A DNA stretch of 57,411 nt, from NCBI GenBank assembly GCA_002307295.1, contig DBTY01000059.1, positions 1 through 57,411 of the forward strand, written 5' to 3'. The first letter of the stretch is position 1. Each line of letters opens with the position of its first letter. Position numbers and translations under genes: made by a program. The stretch is from Ignavibacteriales bacterium UBA1304 (GTDB lineage: Bacteria > Bacteroidota > Ignavibacteria > Ignavibacteriales > Ignavibacteriaceae). Shown piece by piece: positions 8,472 through 17,494 of the stretch. The notes beneath the pieces are model-generated. The model was not told the DNA's origin, did not search any database, and saw nothing but the letters and a program-made list of their open reading frames with translations.

Positions 8472-8828
8472 ATGACTGAGCATTTAACAAAAGCTGCATT
8501 TATAGCTAAAGTATTTGATTTCGAAAAAAATAAAGACTGGAGCTTTTCCGGCGAGTTGCCATGCATTATAGATTTTTATGCCGATTGGTGCGGTCCATGC
8601 AAAATGGTAGCTCCAATTCTTGAAGAACTTTCGGAAGAGTACAAAGGTAAAATAAATATTTACAAAGTAGATACGGAAGCAGAACGCGAGCTTGCCGGGA
8701 TATTTGGCATAAGGAGTATTCCTTCGATACTATTTGTCCCTAAAAATGCGCAGCCTCAAATGGCGCAAGGCGCATTGCCTAAAGAAGGTTTTAAAGAGCT
8801 TATTGGAAATATTTTATCTGTCAATTAG
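8472..8828 (+). CDS. Thioredoxin
   Basis: A 118-residue thioredoxin with the redox-active WCGPCK motif (Cys40 and Cys43), the conserved DFYADWC lead-in, the buried Asp/Lys context and the cis-proline loop RSIPSI. There is no signal peptide, so it acts in the cytoplasm as a disulfide reductant. The roughly 15-residue N-terminal extension before the core is seen in several Bacteroidota thioredoxins. A good ribosome-binding site (AAGGAA) lies upstream and a stem-loop terminator follows. Its neighbours suggest it may supply electrons to the nearby sulfur-handling proteins; general housekeeping use is equally possible. Confidence 0.93.
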   Translation: MTEHLTKAAFIAKVFDFEKNKDWSFSGELPCIIDFYADWCGPCKMVAPILEELSEEYKGKINIYKVDTEAERELAGIFGIRSIPSILFVPKNAQPQMAQGALPKEGFKELIGNILSVN

Positions 8829-8850
8829 CTTTATAATTTATTATTTAATT

Positions 8851-8882
8851 TGCGGCGTTACATACAATTTTTGTAGCGCCGC
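8851..8882 (+). terminator. Stem-loop after thioredoxin
   Basis: TGCGGCGTTACA (8851-8862) pairs with TGTAGCGCCGCA (8871-8882) with one G-T wobble and an eight-base loop. It sits 22 bases after the thioredoxin stop. The following T tract is weak, so termination efficiency may be moderate. Confidence 0.7.
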
Positions 8883-9275
8883 ATAATTTATTGTCTGATT
8901 TTTGCTGCTCTAATAAAAGACTAAACAATAACATACTTAATATTTATTGCCAGTTTTTTACATTCATTTCGAATAGCCCTCATAATTGTTTAATCAAGAA
9001 TACTCCCCTTTTCCCTATTTATCAAATTGATAAACTAAACTTTTTTGCAAAAAGTCAGAACGATTTGTATATTATTATCTGATAAATGTATATGCCCAAG
9101 ACTAAGATAAAAATGAATTGACGTCGTTGTTTGATTGTAGAAGCAAAATATTATTAACTATTATTTTGAATGTGGAAAAGATTCCTTTATAAATCTTTTA
9201 TTCATTACTCCCGGATACTATATCTGGAAAAATTATAAGTCAATATTTATTAATTACTACTACAGGAACAAATTC
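8883..9275. other. Intergenic region upstream of the galactose operon
   Basis: About 390 AT-rich bases separate the thioredoxin terminator from the symporter start. A 63-codon frame at 8891-9082 is rich in Phe, Asn and Ile and has no ribosome-binding site or domain, so I treat it as non-coding. The promoter of the sglT-galK-galT unit should be in the last 150 bases, but I could not single out convincing promoter hexamers. Confidence 0.4.
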
Positions 9276-10937
9276 ATGGGAGCTATTGGACTAACAGTAA
9301 TCGATTGGATAATCATCCTTATCTATTTTGGGTTTGTGATTGGGATAGGGTTTTATCTGCGAAAATTTACAACCAGCGAAGAAGACTTTTTTTTAGCAGG
9401 CAGAAAAAATTCCGCATGGGTTGCGGGTTTAGCTTTTCTCTCAGCTAATTTAGGAGCTTTGGAGCTGTTAGGCATGACGGGCAATACATTTAAGTACGGA
9501 ATGTATGTTGCACATTTTTACTGGATTGGGGCTGTCCCCGCAATGTTGTTCCTCGGCATTTATATGATGCCATTTTATTATAGCAGTAAAATAAAATCTA
9601 TCCCCGGTTATTTATTACTCCGCTTTGACGAAAAAACAAGAATCCTAAACGGTATTGCCTTTGCCATAATGACGCTTTTAGTCTCTGGCATTAATCTGTA
9701 CGCAATGGCGTTAGTTCTGCATACATTCCTTGGATGGGACTGGAACGTTAGCATGTGGATTTCGGCTATAACAGTGGCCATATATGTAGGTTTAAGCGGA
9801 TTGATGTCAGCCATCTTCACTGAAATTATTCAATTTTTTATGATTTGGTTTGGTCTGTTTTTAGTTTCTCTTATGGGAATTATTGAGTTCGGCAGCCTTG
9901 ACCAGATAATGCACAGACTGCCAGAAACAATGAATACGCTCTGGTCAACTTCTGGAGACCCTACAAAGAATGGTATGTTTATACACTGGTCGGGTTTAGT
10001 TCTTGGTCTTGGCTTTGTGCTTTCATTCGGATATTGGACAACAGATTTTCTTGTTGTTCAGCGCGCATTTTCTGCTAAAGATTTACGCACTGCGCGCACG
10101 GCTCCTTTGCTGGCGTCTTTCTTTAAGATGGCTCTTCCCTTTCTTGTAATTCTTGCAGGCATGATTGCTATAGTTCTTTCAAGCGATCCTAAAAGCGGAT
10201 TTAAACTTTTACAAGACGGAGGTCAGATAAATTATGATTCGGCTTTACCCCTTTTAATAAAACGATATTACCCAACCGGGTTAGTTGGTCTTGGCGTTAC
10301 TGCGCTTCTGGCAGGCTTTATGGCCGGGCAGGCGGGCAACATCAGCGCATTTAACACTGTGTGGACTTACGATATTTATAAATCAATTTTAAATAAAAAA
10401 GCTACGGACGCGCATTTACTTAAGGTTGGGAGAATTGCTACTATCGTTGGCGTAATCATTTCATTAGGCACGGCTTACTGGGCAAAAAGTTTTCCGAGTA
10501 TTATGGATTACATGCAGGCTATCTTCTCGTGGGTTAACGCGCCTTTATTTGCAACCATGCTCTTAGGAATGTTTGTATGGTGGATTACTCCAAATGGAGC
10601 GTTCTGGGGTTTGATAGTTGGAATGTCTTCTTCATTCCTGATGTGGGCGGGAGTTAAGTTCAATTGGTTTAGCGAAAGTTTAATTACAAATTCCAGCGTA
10701 CAAAGCGATATGGCCGCTAATTTCTGGCGCGCCTGGTGGGCATGGCTGATTTGTTTTTCAGTAACAATTATAATCAGTTTGTTCACTAAGAAAAGAGAAA
10801 AAGAAGAATTGGTCGGCTTGGTAAAGGGATTGACAAAAGAAGTGAAAGAAGGACATATCCCTTTTATTAAAAAGCCGGAGTTTTTGGCTCTTATTTCTCT
10901 TATCGTTTTTATTATTCTTAATTTACTTTTCTGGTAA
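9276..10937 (+). CDS. Sodium:solute symporter, probable galactose/glucose importer
   Basis: A 553-residue membrane protein of the SSS (SglT) family with about 14 hydrophobic helices. It shows the family's early motif TSEEDFFLAGRKNSAW (about residues 32-47), the GLSGLMSAIFTEIIQFF segment and the SFGYWTTDFLVVQRAF stretch typical of SglT-like sugar symporters. The downstream galK and galT genes argue that the sugar is galactose, imported with sodium at the inner membrane. A 66-residue membrane protein gene follows closely, and the four genes look like one operon. The substrate is inferred from context. Confidence 0.88.
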   Translation: MGAIGLTVIDWIIILIYFGFVIGIGFYLRKFTTSEEDFFLAGRKNSAWVAGLAFLSANLGALELLGMTGNTFKYGMYVAHFYWIGAVPAMLFLGIYMMPFYYSSKIKSIPGYLLLRFDEKTRILNGIAFAIMTLLVSGINLYAMALVLHTFLGWDWNVSMWISAITVAIYVGLSGLMSAIFTEIIQFFMIWFGLFLVSLMGIIEFGSLDQIMHRLPETMNTLWSTSGDPTKNGMFIHWSGLVLGLGFVLSFGYWTTDFLVVQRAFSAKDLRTARTAPLLASFFKMALPFLVILAGMIAIVLSSDPKSGFKLLQDGGQINYDSALPLLIKRYYPTGLVGLGVTALLAGFMAGQAGNISAFNTVWTYDIYKSILNKKATDAHLLKVGRIATIVGVIISLGTAYWAKSFPSIMDYMQAIFSWVNAPLFATMLLGMFVWWITPNGAFWGLIVGMSSSFLMWAGVKFNWFSESLITNSSVQSDMAANFWRAWWAWLICFSVTIIISLFTKKREKEELVGLVKGLTKEVKEGHIPFIKKPEFLALISLIVFIILNLLFW

Positions 10938-10995
10938 TAGCGTTTAAATATTTTTGCCGGCATTTTATTTTTCGGCATTTTAAAGGAGAAACAGA

Positions 10996-11196
10996 ATGAA
11001 ACCTATTTGGTATTTTGTAGGATTAATATTATCAATAATGGGCATAGTTATATTTCTTACTGGAATATACCTGCTTTTTTATCCGCCGCAAATAAAAACT
11101 ATTTTATCTGAAACTCACCCCAATATATGGTGGGGATTAATAATGATTGCAACTGGTCTTATTTTATATTATAAAAATCGACATAAACTGGTTTAA
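10996..11196 (+). CDS. Two-helix small membrane protein in the galactose operon
   Basis: A 66-residue protein with two hydrophobic helices (about residues 7-29 and 44-60) and a short periplasmic or cytoplasmic loop; there are no known motifs. An AAGGAG ribosome-binding site lies at 10983-10988, eight bases before the ATG, so it is clearly meant to be translated. Its stop is four bases before the galK ATG, suggesting translational coupling. It could be an accessory subunit of the symporter, as small proteins accompany some SSS transporters, but that is a guess. Confidence 0.6.
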   Translation: MKPIWYFVGLILSIMGIVIFLTGIYLLFYPPQIKTILSETHPNIWWGLIMIATGLILYYKNRHKLV

Positions 11197-11200
11197 CTTT

Positions 11201-12364
11201 ATGGATAAACAAAATTTCAGCAAAGAAATAAAAAATAAATTTATTCAATTATTTAATTCCAATCCGTTATTAGTCATATCGCCTGGCAGGGTTAATTTAA
11301 TTGGCGAACATACGGATTATAATAACGGCTTTGTTTTGCCTGCCGCTATAGATAAGGCTATTTATTTTGCGGTAAGCTTAAGAAACGACGATAAATGCGT
11401 CTTATATTCTTTTGATATGGAAGAGCAGCATGAATCTAATTTAAACGCATTAACTAAATCGCCGATGAGCTGGGTTAATTATTTATTGGGCGTAGCAGAT
11501 CAGCTGATTAAAGCGGGTTATAAAATAAAAGGATTTAACTGCGTCTTTGGCGGAAATATTCCAATTGGAGCCGGTCTTTCTTCATCGGCGGCTATTGAAG
11601 CAGGATTAGCGTTTGCTCTAAATGATCTCAATTCTCTTAACATCGATAAACTTGAATTAGTAAAACTTGCTCAAAAAGCTGAAAACGAATTTGTCGGATT
11701 GCAATGCGGAATAATGGATCAATATATTAACATCTTCGGCATCGACGGAAACGCGCTTTTAATTGATTGCAAATCGTTAGAATACAGTTATTATCCGTTT
11801 CATTTTAACGATGTTTCTATTGCGCTCTTTAATACAGGCGTTACTCATGCTCTCGCCTCTTCCGAATACAATAAGCGCAGAGCAGAATGCAACGAAGGAA
11901 TTAAAATTATCCGTAAAAAATATGCCGAAGTCGCTAGTCTTAGAGACGTTTCAGTTTCTATCATTAGCGAATTTGAAAGCTTAATGGATGCTGTAATTTA
12001 TAAAAGATGCAAATATGTTATTGAAGAAAATGCGCGGGTATTAAGCGCATGTAAAGCCTTGGAAGCGGGCGACTTAAATAAGCTTGGAGCCTTGTTATAC
12101 GAATCGCACAATGGCCTGCAAAACGATTACGAAATTAGCTGTGATGAGTCGGACTTTTTAGTCGGTCTTGCCAAGAATGAAAAAAGTATTTATGGCGCGC
12201 GCCAAATGGGCGGAGGCTTTGGCGGCTGCACTATTAATATAATTACTAAAAAAGATTTAGCTGAAACTTCCCAAAGAATCAAAACCCTGTACGATAATAA
12301 ATTTAACCATAAACTTAAAATCTATATTACTAATATCAGCGGCGGGACAAGAATAATTGAATAA
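11201..12364 (+). CDS. galK: Galactokinase
   Basis: GHMP-family galactokinase (387 residues from the ATG at 11201), catalysing ATP-dependent phosphorylation of alpha-D-galactose to galactose-1-phosphate in the Leloir pathway. The galactokinase signature GRVNLIGEHTDYNNGFVLP is near the N-terminus, the GHMP ATP motif PIGAGLSSSAAIEAG in the middle and the third motif MGGGFGGCTI near the C-terminus. A longer frame beginning at 11147 would overlap the preceding small gene by 50 bases; the ATG at 11201 matches family N-termini and is preferred. It overlaps galT by eight bases. Confidence 0.95.
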   Translation: MDKQNFSKEIKNKFIQLFNSNPLLVISPGRVNLIGEHTDYNNGFVLPAAIDKAIYFAVSLRNDDKCVLYSFDMEEQHESNLNALTKSPMSWVNYLLGVADQLIKAGYKIKGFNCVFGGNIPIGAGLSSSAAIEAGLAFALNDLNSLNIDKLELVKLAQKAENEFVGLQCGIMDQYINIFGIDGNALLIDCKSLEYSYYPFHFNDVSIALFNTGVTHALASSEYNKRRAECNEGIKIIRKKYAEVASLRDVSVSIISEFESLMDAVIYKRCKYVIEENARVLSACKALEAGDLNKLGALLYESHNGLQNDYEISCDESDFLVGLAKNEKSIYGARQMGGGFGGCTINIITKKDLAETSQRIKTLYDNKFNHKLKIYITNISGGTRIIE

Positions 12365-13424
12365 GAATACTAAAATAAACGAAGAAATAAATAACCTTCC
12401 GCATCGAAGGAAAAATATTTTAACTGGCGAGTGGATTTTGGTTTCTCCAGGTAGAACTAAACGTCCGTGGCAGGGCGCACAGTATGACAACAAACCTGAT
12501 GACCGCCCTGAATATGATCCGGGATGCTATCTTTGCCCTGGCAATAAACGCGCTAACGGCGAAGTTAATCCTAATTATACGAATACGTTTGCATTTACAA
12601 ATGATTTCTCTGCGCTGCAGTATGATACGCCTTCAACAAAGCAAGAAACAAATAGCTTACTAAAGTCAAAGACCGAAAAAGGAATTTGCCGCGTGGTTAA
12701 TTTTTCGCCTTATCATAATCTGACTCTTGCTGAAATGAAAGAAGAAGACATAATTAACGTTATTACTACATGGCAGGAAGAGTATAAAACGCTTTCGTCT
12801 AAATCGCATATTAACTATGTTCAGATTTTTGAAAATAAAGGCGCATTGATGGGCAATAGCAATCCGCATCCGCATTGCCAGATATGGGCTCAAGAAAGCG
12901 TGCCAATGGAGCCTAAAAAAGAATCTATCCGCTTCAAGCAGTATTACCATAAGCATGAACGCGATCTTCTTGGCGATTATTTGAAACTTGAACTAAAACT
13001 TAACGAAAGAATCGTTTATCAAAATTCGGCTTTTGCAGTTGTGACGCCTTATTGGGCTGTCTGGCCATTTGAAACGATGATTATTGTAAAACGCAGCGTT
13101 TCAAATATCTGTCAGTTAAAAGGAAAAGAGAAAAAAGAATTTGCAAACGCAATAAAAATTATTACTACTAAATATGATAATTTATTTAAAATATCTTTTC
13201 CTTATTCATCAGGCATTCATCAGGAACCTACTGACGGGAAAAAGCATAACGAGTGGCGCGTACACATGCATTTTTACCCGCCGCTTTTAAGATCGGCTTC
13301 AATAAAAAAATTTATGGTCGGTTACGAGATGCTGGCCGAACCGCAAAGGGATATTACACCGGAAAGCAGCGCTGAAATTTTACGAAATTTACCTGTAATA
13401 CATTACGGGGATAAACTAAAATAA
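12357..13424 (+). CDS. galT: Galactose-1-phosphate uridylyltransferase
   Basis: GalT converts galactose-1-phosphate and UDP-glucose to glucose-1-phosphate and UDP-galactose. The 355-residue protein has the N-terminal RRKNILTGEWILVSPGR region, a zinc-type CYLCPGN motif and the active-site NPHPHCQIW motif with the uridylylated histidine. The second-domain histidine cluster HMHFYPPL is also present. The start is taken as TTG at 12357, inside the end of galK, because no ATG precedes the conserved N-terminus. This eight-base overlap implies translational coupling. No galE or galM is visible in the window, so epimerisation is encoded elsewhere. Confidence 0.94.
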   Translation: MNKNTKINEEINNLPHRRKNILTGEWILVSPGRTKRPWQGAQYDNKPDDRPEYDPGCYLCPGNKRANGEVNPNYTNTFAFTNDFSALQYDTPSTKQETNSLLKSKTEKGICRVVNFSPYHNLTLAEMKEEDIINVITTWQEEYKTLSSKSHINYVQIFENKGALMGNSNPHPHCQIWAQESVPMEPKKESIRFKQYYHKHERDLLGDYLKLELKLNERIVYQNSAFAVVTPYWAVWPFETMIIVKRSVSNICQLKGKEKKEFANAIKIITTKYDNLFKISFPYSSGIHQEPTDGKKHNEWRVHMHFYPPLLRSASIKKFMVGYEMLAEPQRDITPESSAEILRNLPVIHYGDKLK

Positions 13425-13600
13425 CAAACAGTAAGCTTTCTATACGGCTATTGATATTAATAAATAAATTAGTAACTTAGAAATCGTAAATATATTAATT
13501 AGGGGCGTGTTGTTTTATTATCTGCGTTTTATAGGTTTTATTTATTCCCCCTGATTAATATTAAATAATTGTTTAAAATTATTTTTAATAGGGGCGTAAC

Positions 13601-14608
13601 ATGAAAAGAATTAATTGGGAAACCGCAACCGCATTTTTGAGCAGCAACCGGCAATTTTTTAGAGCTAAACATAGCTTATCTTTTATAATACTTATTTTCT
13701 TTATTGCTCCAAGTTATTTTTATGCGCAGCTTGATACTACAGATTTTTATCCTTTGAAACAGGGCAATTACTGGGAATACGGTTATAAAGCCCCTTTAGA
13801 GCCTTATCAGCAAAGGTTTATAACTGTATTAGGGGATACTCTTTTAAGTAATGGGCAAATATACTCAATTGTAAAAAGAGTTGATGCAGAGAATGCAAAT
13901 TACAATACTTACTTTTATTATCAACGCGAAATTAATAATAGAGTTTATGAGTATGCTAACGATACTTCTGTAATTGGGAACGAAAGCCTTCTCTTTGATT
14001 TTTCAGTTCCTCTTAGAACTATTTGGAAGGAGGATAATTCTGAATTTGGATATATCGGTTATGAGAAGTTAAAATATGATAATAATTTAATTATACCAGG
14101 GACTTTTGAAACGCGAGTTTTCAATTCAACAGTTTATTTATCAGACAATAACGGAATCATTGATACTCTTTGGGGCAAGGCGGATGGCACAATGCAATAT
14201 TATTTAACTAAAGGAATTGGCATAACTGTTTTTGATCTTGGTTTTTTTGATCCCGTTCGCCTTGAGTTAAAAGGCGCAATAATCAACGGAAAACAATACG
14301 GTATAATTACAGACGTAAAAAATAACGATCGGATTAAAACACAAAAAATGAATTTTGCGTTAAAAGCTTACCCTAACCCATTTAATCCTACGGCGACAAT
14401 ATCATATTCTTTACCCCGCGAAAGCAAAGTAAAGCTGACAATATATAATTCTATTGGACAAATTGTAAAAGTGTTAGTAGACGAAACAAAACCTGCGGGA
14501 GATTATAAAACATTATTTAACGCTTATGACATCCCCTCTGGCGTATATTTTTATCAACTCCTAGCCGGAAATTATGCAAAAACAAATAAGCTTATATATA
14601 TCAAATAA
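13601..14608 (+). CDS. T9SS-exported protein with a YPLK-type domain
   Basis: A 335-residue secreted protein. A signal segment (about residues 24-44, ending FYAQ) follows an unusual 23-residue basic lead. A single domain (about 45-240) starts with FYPLKQGNYWEYGY, and a T9SS type A sorting domain (about 250-335) has YPNPFNPTATISYS and ends KLIYIK. The first domain has a counterpart in the protein at 19295-21211 (YYPLKIGNKQIYETK), so it is a shared extracellular module of unknown function. An AATAGGGGC sequence upstream may serve as the ribosome-binding site. It is convergent with the metallopeptidase gene over a shared terminator. Confidence 0.75.
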   Translation: MKRINWETATAFLSSNRQFFRAKHSLSFIILIFFIAPSYFYAQLDTTDFYPLKQGNYWEYGYKAPLEPYQQRFITVLGDTLLSNGQIYSIVKRVDAENANYNTYFYYQREINNRVYEYANDTSVIGNESLLFDFSVPLRTIWKEDNSEFGYIGYEKLKYDNNLIIPGTFETRVFNSTVYLSDNNGIIDTLWGKADGTMQYYLTKGIGITVFDLGFFDPVRLELKGAIINGKQYGIITDVKNNDRIKTQKMNFALKAYPNPFNPTATISYSLPRESKVKLTIYNSIGQIVKVLVDETKPAGDYKTLFNAYDIPSGVYFYQLLAGNYAKTNKLIYIK

Positions 14609-14632
14609 GCTGACAATTTCAAAACGAACAAA

Positions 14633-14668
14633 AAAAAAGCCGTCCCAATTAGCTGGGGCGGCTTTTTT
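14633..14668. terminator. Bidirectional terminator between convergent genes
   Basis: AAAAAAGCCGTCCCA pairs with TGGGGCGGCTTTTTT around a six-base loop (one G-T wobble), flanked by A and T tracts, so it can act in both directions. It lies 25 bases after the T9SS protein stop and 15 bases before the metallopeptidase stop. Confidence 0.9.
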
Positions 14669-14682
14669 AATAATATCAAATA

Positions 14683-17271
14683 TTATTTTAGCATCATCAT
14701 TTTCTTTGTAACGCTTTTACCTCCGGCAGTAAGCTGATAGAAATATAATCCGCTTGGCAGACCAGGCTGATTAAACTCTACCTGATATTTACCGGCAGGT
14801 TTGAATTCATTTACCAAGGTAGCTATTTCGCTTCCTAGCACGTTAAACACTTTCAGAACCACCTGTTGATTTTCTTTTAGAGAGTATACAATCATAGTAG
14901 AAGGATTAAAAGGATTCGGGTGGTTTTGTTCAAGAGTAAACGCCTTTACAGTTTCATATAAAACGTCTATTGTGTTAGAATATGTATATGATCCATCGTT
15001 ATCAACCTGTTTAAGTCTGTATGAATACTTCCCAGCGCTTACAGTATTGTCTGTAAATTCATAAGAAGACTTTTCTGTTGTTGTTCCTTTGCCTGTAACA
15101 AAAGATATGTTTTGATAATTTTTCTTATCTGCGCTTCTTTCTAGATAGAAGCCCTTATTATTTACTTCTGTAGCAGTTGACCAGCCAATATGAACTCCTT
15201 TTTTTACATCTAAAACCTGAAAAGAAACTAATTCAACCGGGACTGTACTTGCAGTTATAGTAAAATTAGTATCCGAAACGTCAAAGAATATATTATCAGC
15301 CGCTTCAACTTTTATTCTTGCAGACGTAGTTATAGTTGAAGGAATAATAACTTCTTCGCTTCCGTCATTTGGAGTTTTTGAAGCAAGAGTAACCGGGAAA
15401 GTTAAACCGCCATCGGATGAAAACAAGATATTGACAGACGCGCATTTAACAAGCGATGTGTCCGTCCCTGCAACATTCCATTTTACAGTTTGATGCGAAC
15501 CGGCCGATAAAGAAACATTTGCATTTGGATATGTAACTTTAAAAGGACCCGCGGCGCTTGTAACAAAAAATTGTATCGTGTCGTTAGCAGTTAAACCGCC
15601 TCCCGCTTTGTTATCTCTAACTGTCAGTAAAAAAGTAAGCGTTCTTGAATAAGTAGGAAGAATCTCTCCCATCGTTTGTTTGTTATTCAGAATGTCAGAA
15701 AGACTTGGAAATATTCTTGTAGGCGAGGAAGTCGGGTTAAAACTTCTAAATATTGGCGCGTTGTTCTTTGGCGAATTTGGTTCGCCGGACGGGCCAAGAT
15801 CGAACTCTTCCCAGCAATACTTTAATGAATCGCCATTAGGATCAGTCGCAGACCCGGTTAATACAAATGGGGTGCTTATAGGAATATAAAAACCGCCTAC
15901 TCCAACATTGGTAACAACAGGGTTCAAATTATCAATCGCAGTCAATACAGCGCAGCTATTGCCAACGTCGGTTGTGGTATACGCGTTAATTTCTTCAAGG
16001 CTTATCGCATGAAAATAATCGTCGCTATGCGCTTGCGTATTACTCGGCGAGCAAATTCCGGCATATGCCATTATAGTTGAACCGCTTCCATTTTCGTATG
16101 CCGTGGAAGCGTTTCTGTTGCCTCCTCCGCAGCTGCCTTTTACGCTGTTAAAAGTATGGCTTGCGCCAAACTGATGCCCCATTTCATGAGCGACATAATC
16201 AATATCAAATGGATCGCCAATCGGCGCCGGCCCTCCGGTTACTCCTTGGGCTTTATACCCAGGATAGCAAACTGCTCCGAGTATAGCTATTCCGCCCCCG
16301 CCAGTGCTAAAAACATGCCCGATATCATAACTGGCGTTCCCTATCGCGGAATCAATAGTCGTTTGATTTTGGTCCAGCATCGCTTCGCCATCGTCGTTGG
16401 TGTAAGGATCAGTTGCAGAATTTTTATAAATAAAAATAGTATCGTTAGGAATTAATACCATTCTTATAGAAAGTTCTTTTTCGTAAACGGCGTTAACCCT
16501 ATTCATTGTAGTTATCATTCCGCTCAATGCTCCGGCTATTGTGCCGCCATAGTAATTTGTATACTCTGCAGTTGCGGCCAGCGCAAGCCTGTAAGTTTTT
16601 AGATAATTACTTGTAGTCTTTACGCCATTAGCAATTTTCTGTTCAATTCTTTTTCTTACTGCAGGATTATCAACGACGCAGGAGCCGCCTAAATCCGGGA
16701 CAATAGCTTTTACAAAATCTTTTTTATAATAACTAAAATATATTTTATCATCCTGACGCGAAACAGGATCGACATAAACGGTTCCATCAGTAGTGAAAAT
16801 AATGGCATGGAAACCAAACTGAGTAAAATCTATTCTTCCTGAACTTGCAGATCCGTCAGCGCTGGTAATAATATATGTCTTAATTTGAGGATATTTAGCG
16901 GCAAGTCCCGGAGCCATTATAGAAGATTCAATTGCATAAAAATCCTTATTGCTTCCATCAGGAAATGGAATTGAAACTATTACGTTGCTTTTTTTATTTC
17001 CCGTAACTGAATTCTCTGAAATGGCCGAATTTAAAGCGTTCTGCATGCTTTTTGTATCAAGATATACTGTTCTACTTACTGATGGTGTTATGTCTATTGA
17101 ACTTATTCTTGATGATCCTTCATTGCTATTGTCTTTCCAGCAATTTACAGAAACCTGGGAATATGCATTTGAAGCTAAAAGCGTTAAAGCGATTATTAAT
17201 AGAAACATTCCCTGCTTTATCTTTGCAGCAGTATGGTTTCGGACGTTTAATCTCATTTTATTTCCACTCAT
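14683..17271 (-). CDS. T9SS-exported reprolysin-like metallopeptidase
   Basis: An 862-residue zinc protease. A signal peptide (about residues 18-38) is followed by a propeptide-like region to about 225. The catalytic domain then carries the extended metzincin motif HEMGHQFGASH (His362, Glu363, His366, Gly369, His372), the reprolysin/M12B pattern. A Ser/Gly-rich Met-turn area (IMAYAG), beta-sandwich modules (about 440-700) and a T9SS type A sorting domain (last 85 residues) complete it. It should be displayed on or released from the cell surface to degrade extracellular protein. It is monocistronic, with a bidirectional terminator downstream. Confidence 0.9.
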   Translation of the reverse strand: MSGNKMRLNVRNHTAAKIKQGMFLLIIALTLLASNAYSQVSVNCWKDNSNEGSSRISSIDITPSVSRTVYLDTKSMQNALNSAISENSVTGNKKSNVIVSIPFPDGSNKDFYAIESSIMAPGLAAKYPQIKTYIITSADGSASSGRIDFTQFGFHAIIFTTDGTVYVDPVSRQDDKIYFSYYKKDFVKAIVPDLGGSCVVDNPAVRKRIEQKIANGVKTTSNYLKTYRLALAATAEYTNYYGGTIAGALSGMITTMNRVNAVYEKELSIRMVLIPNDTIFIYKNSATDPYTNDDGEAMLDQNQTTIDSAIGNASYDIGHVFSTGGGGIAILGAVCYPGYKAQGVTGGPAPIGDPFDIDYVAHEMGHQFGASHTFNSVKGSCGGGNRNASTAYENGSGSTIMAYAGICSPSNTQAHSDDYFHAISLEEINAYTTTDVGNSCAVLTAIDNLNPVVTNVGVGGFYIPISTPFVLTGSATDPNGDSLKYCWEEFDLGPSGEPNSPKNNAPIFRSFNPTSSPTRIFPSLSDILNNKQTMGEILPTYSRTLTFLLTVRDNKAGGGLTANDTIQFFVTSAAGPFKVTYPNANVSLSAGSHQTVKWNVAGTDTSLVKCASVNILFSSDGGLTFPVTLASKTPNDGSEEVIIPSTITTSARIKVEAADNIFFDVSDTNFTITASTVPVELVSFQVLDVKKGVHIGWSTATEVNNKGFYLERSADKKNYQNISFVTGKGTTTEKSSYEFTDNTVSAGKYSYRLKQVDNDGSYTYSNTIDVLYETVKAFTLEQNHPNPFNPSTMIVYSLKENQQVVLKVFNVLGSEIATLVNEFKPAGKYQVEFNQPGLPSGLYFYQLTAGGKSVTKKMMMLK

Positions 17272-17424
17272 AATTTTCAGATTTGTTTATAAAAAGTTAA
17301 ATATAATAAATATTTAACGTTAATTCCAGCGCATGCCATTATTTTAAGCTTTAAATTTTTATATCTCTATATTATTTAGAAAATGTATTTTTTAATACAA
17401 TAATATTCAAACTGTTTTAAAACA

Positions 17425-17466
17425 AAACTGACGCCTTAAGATGAAAATTATCTTAGGCGTCAGTTT
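17425..17466 (-). terminator. Terminator of the PafA-like gene
   Basis: AAACTGACGCCTTAAGAT and ATCTTAGGCGTCAGTTT pair over 17 bases with a single bulged T. On the minus strand the hairpin is followed by TTTTGTTTT. It lies 29 bases beyond the phosphatase stop. Confidence 0.85.
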
Positions 17467-17494
17467 AAATATTTTATTATATATAAATTAGAAC

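Noticed and set aside
8891..9082. A 63-codon plus-strand frame between thioredoxin and the symporter
   Set aside because: It starts inside the terminator region, is rich in Phe, Asn and Ile like random AT-rich sequence, and has no ribosome-binding site or domain.
10508..10978. A 156-codon minus-strand frame opposite the symporter
   Set aside because: It is antisense to the conserved C-terminal half of the symporter and has no protein-like features.
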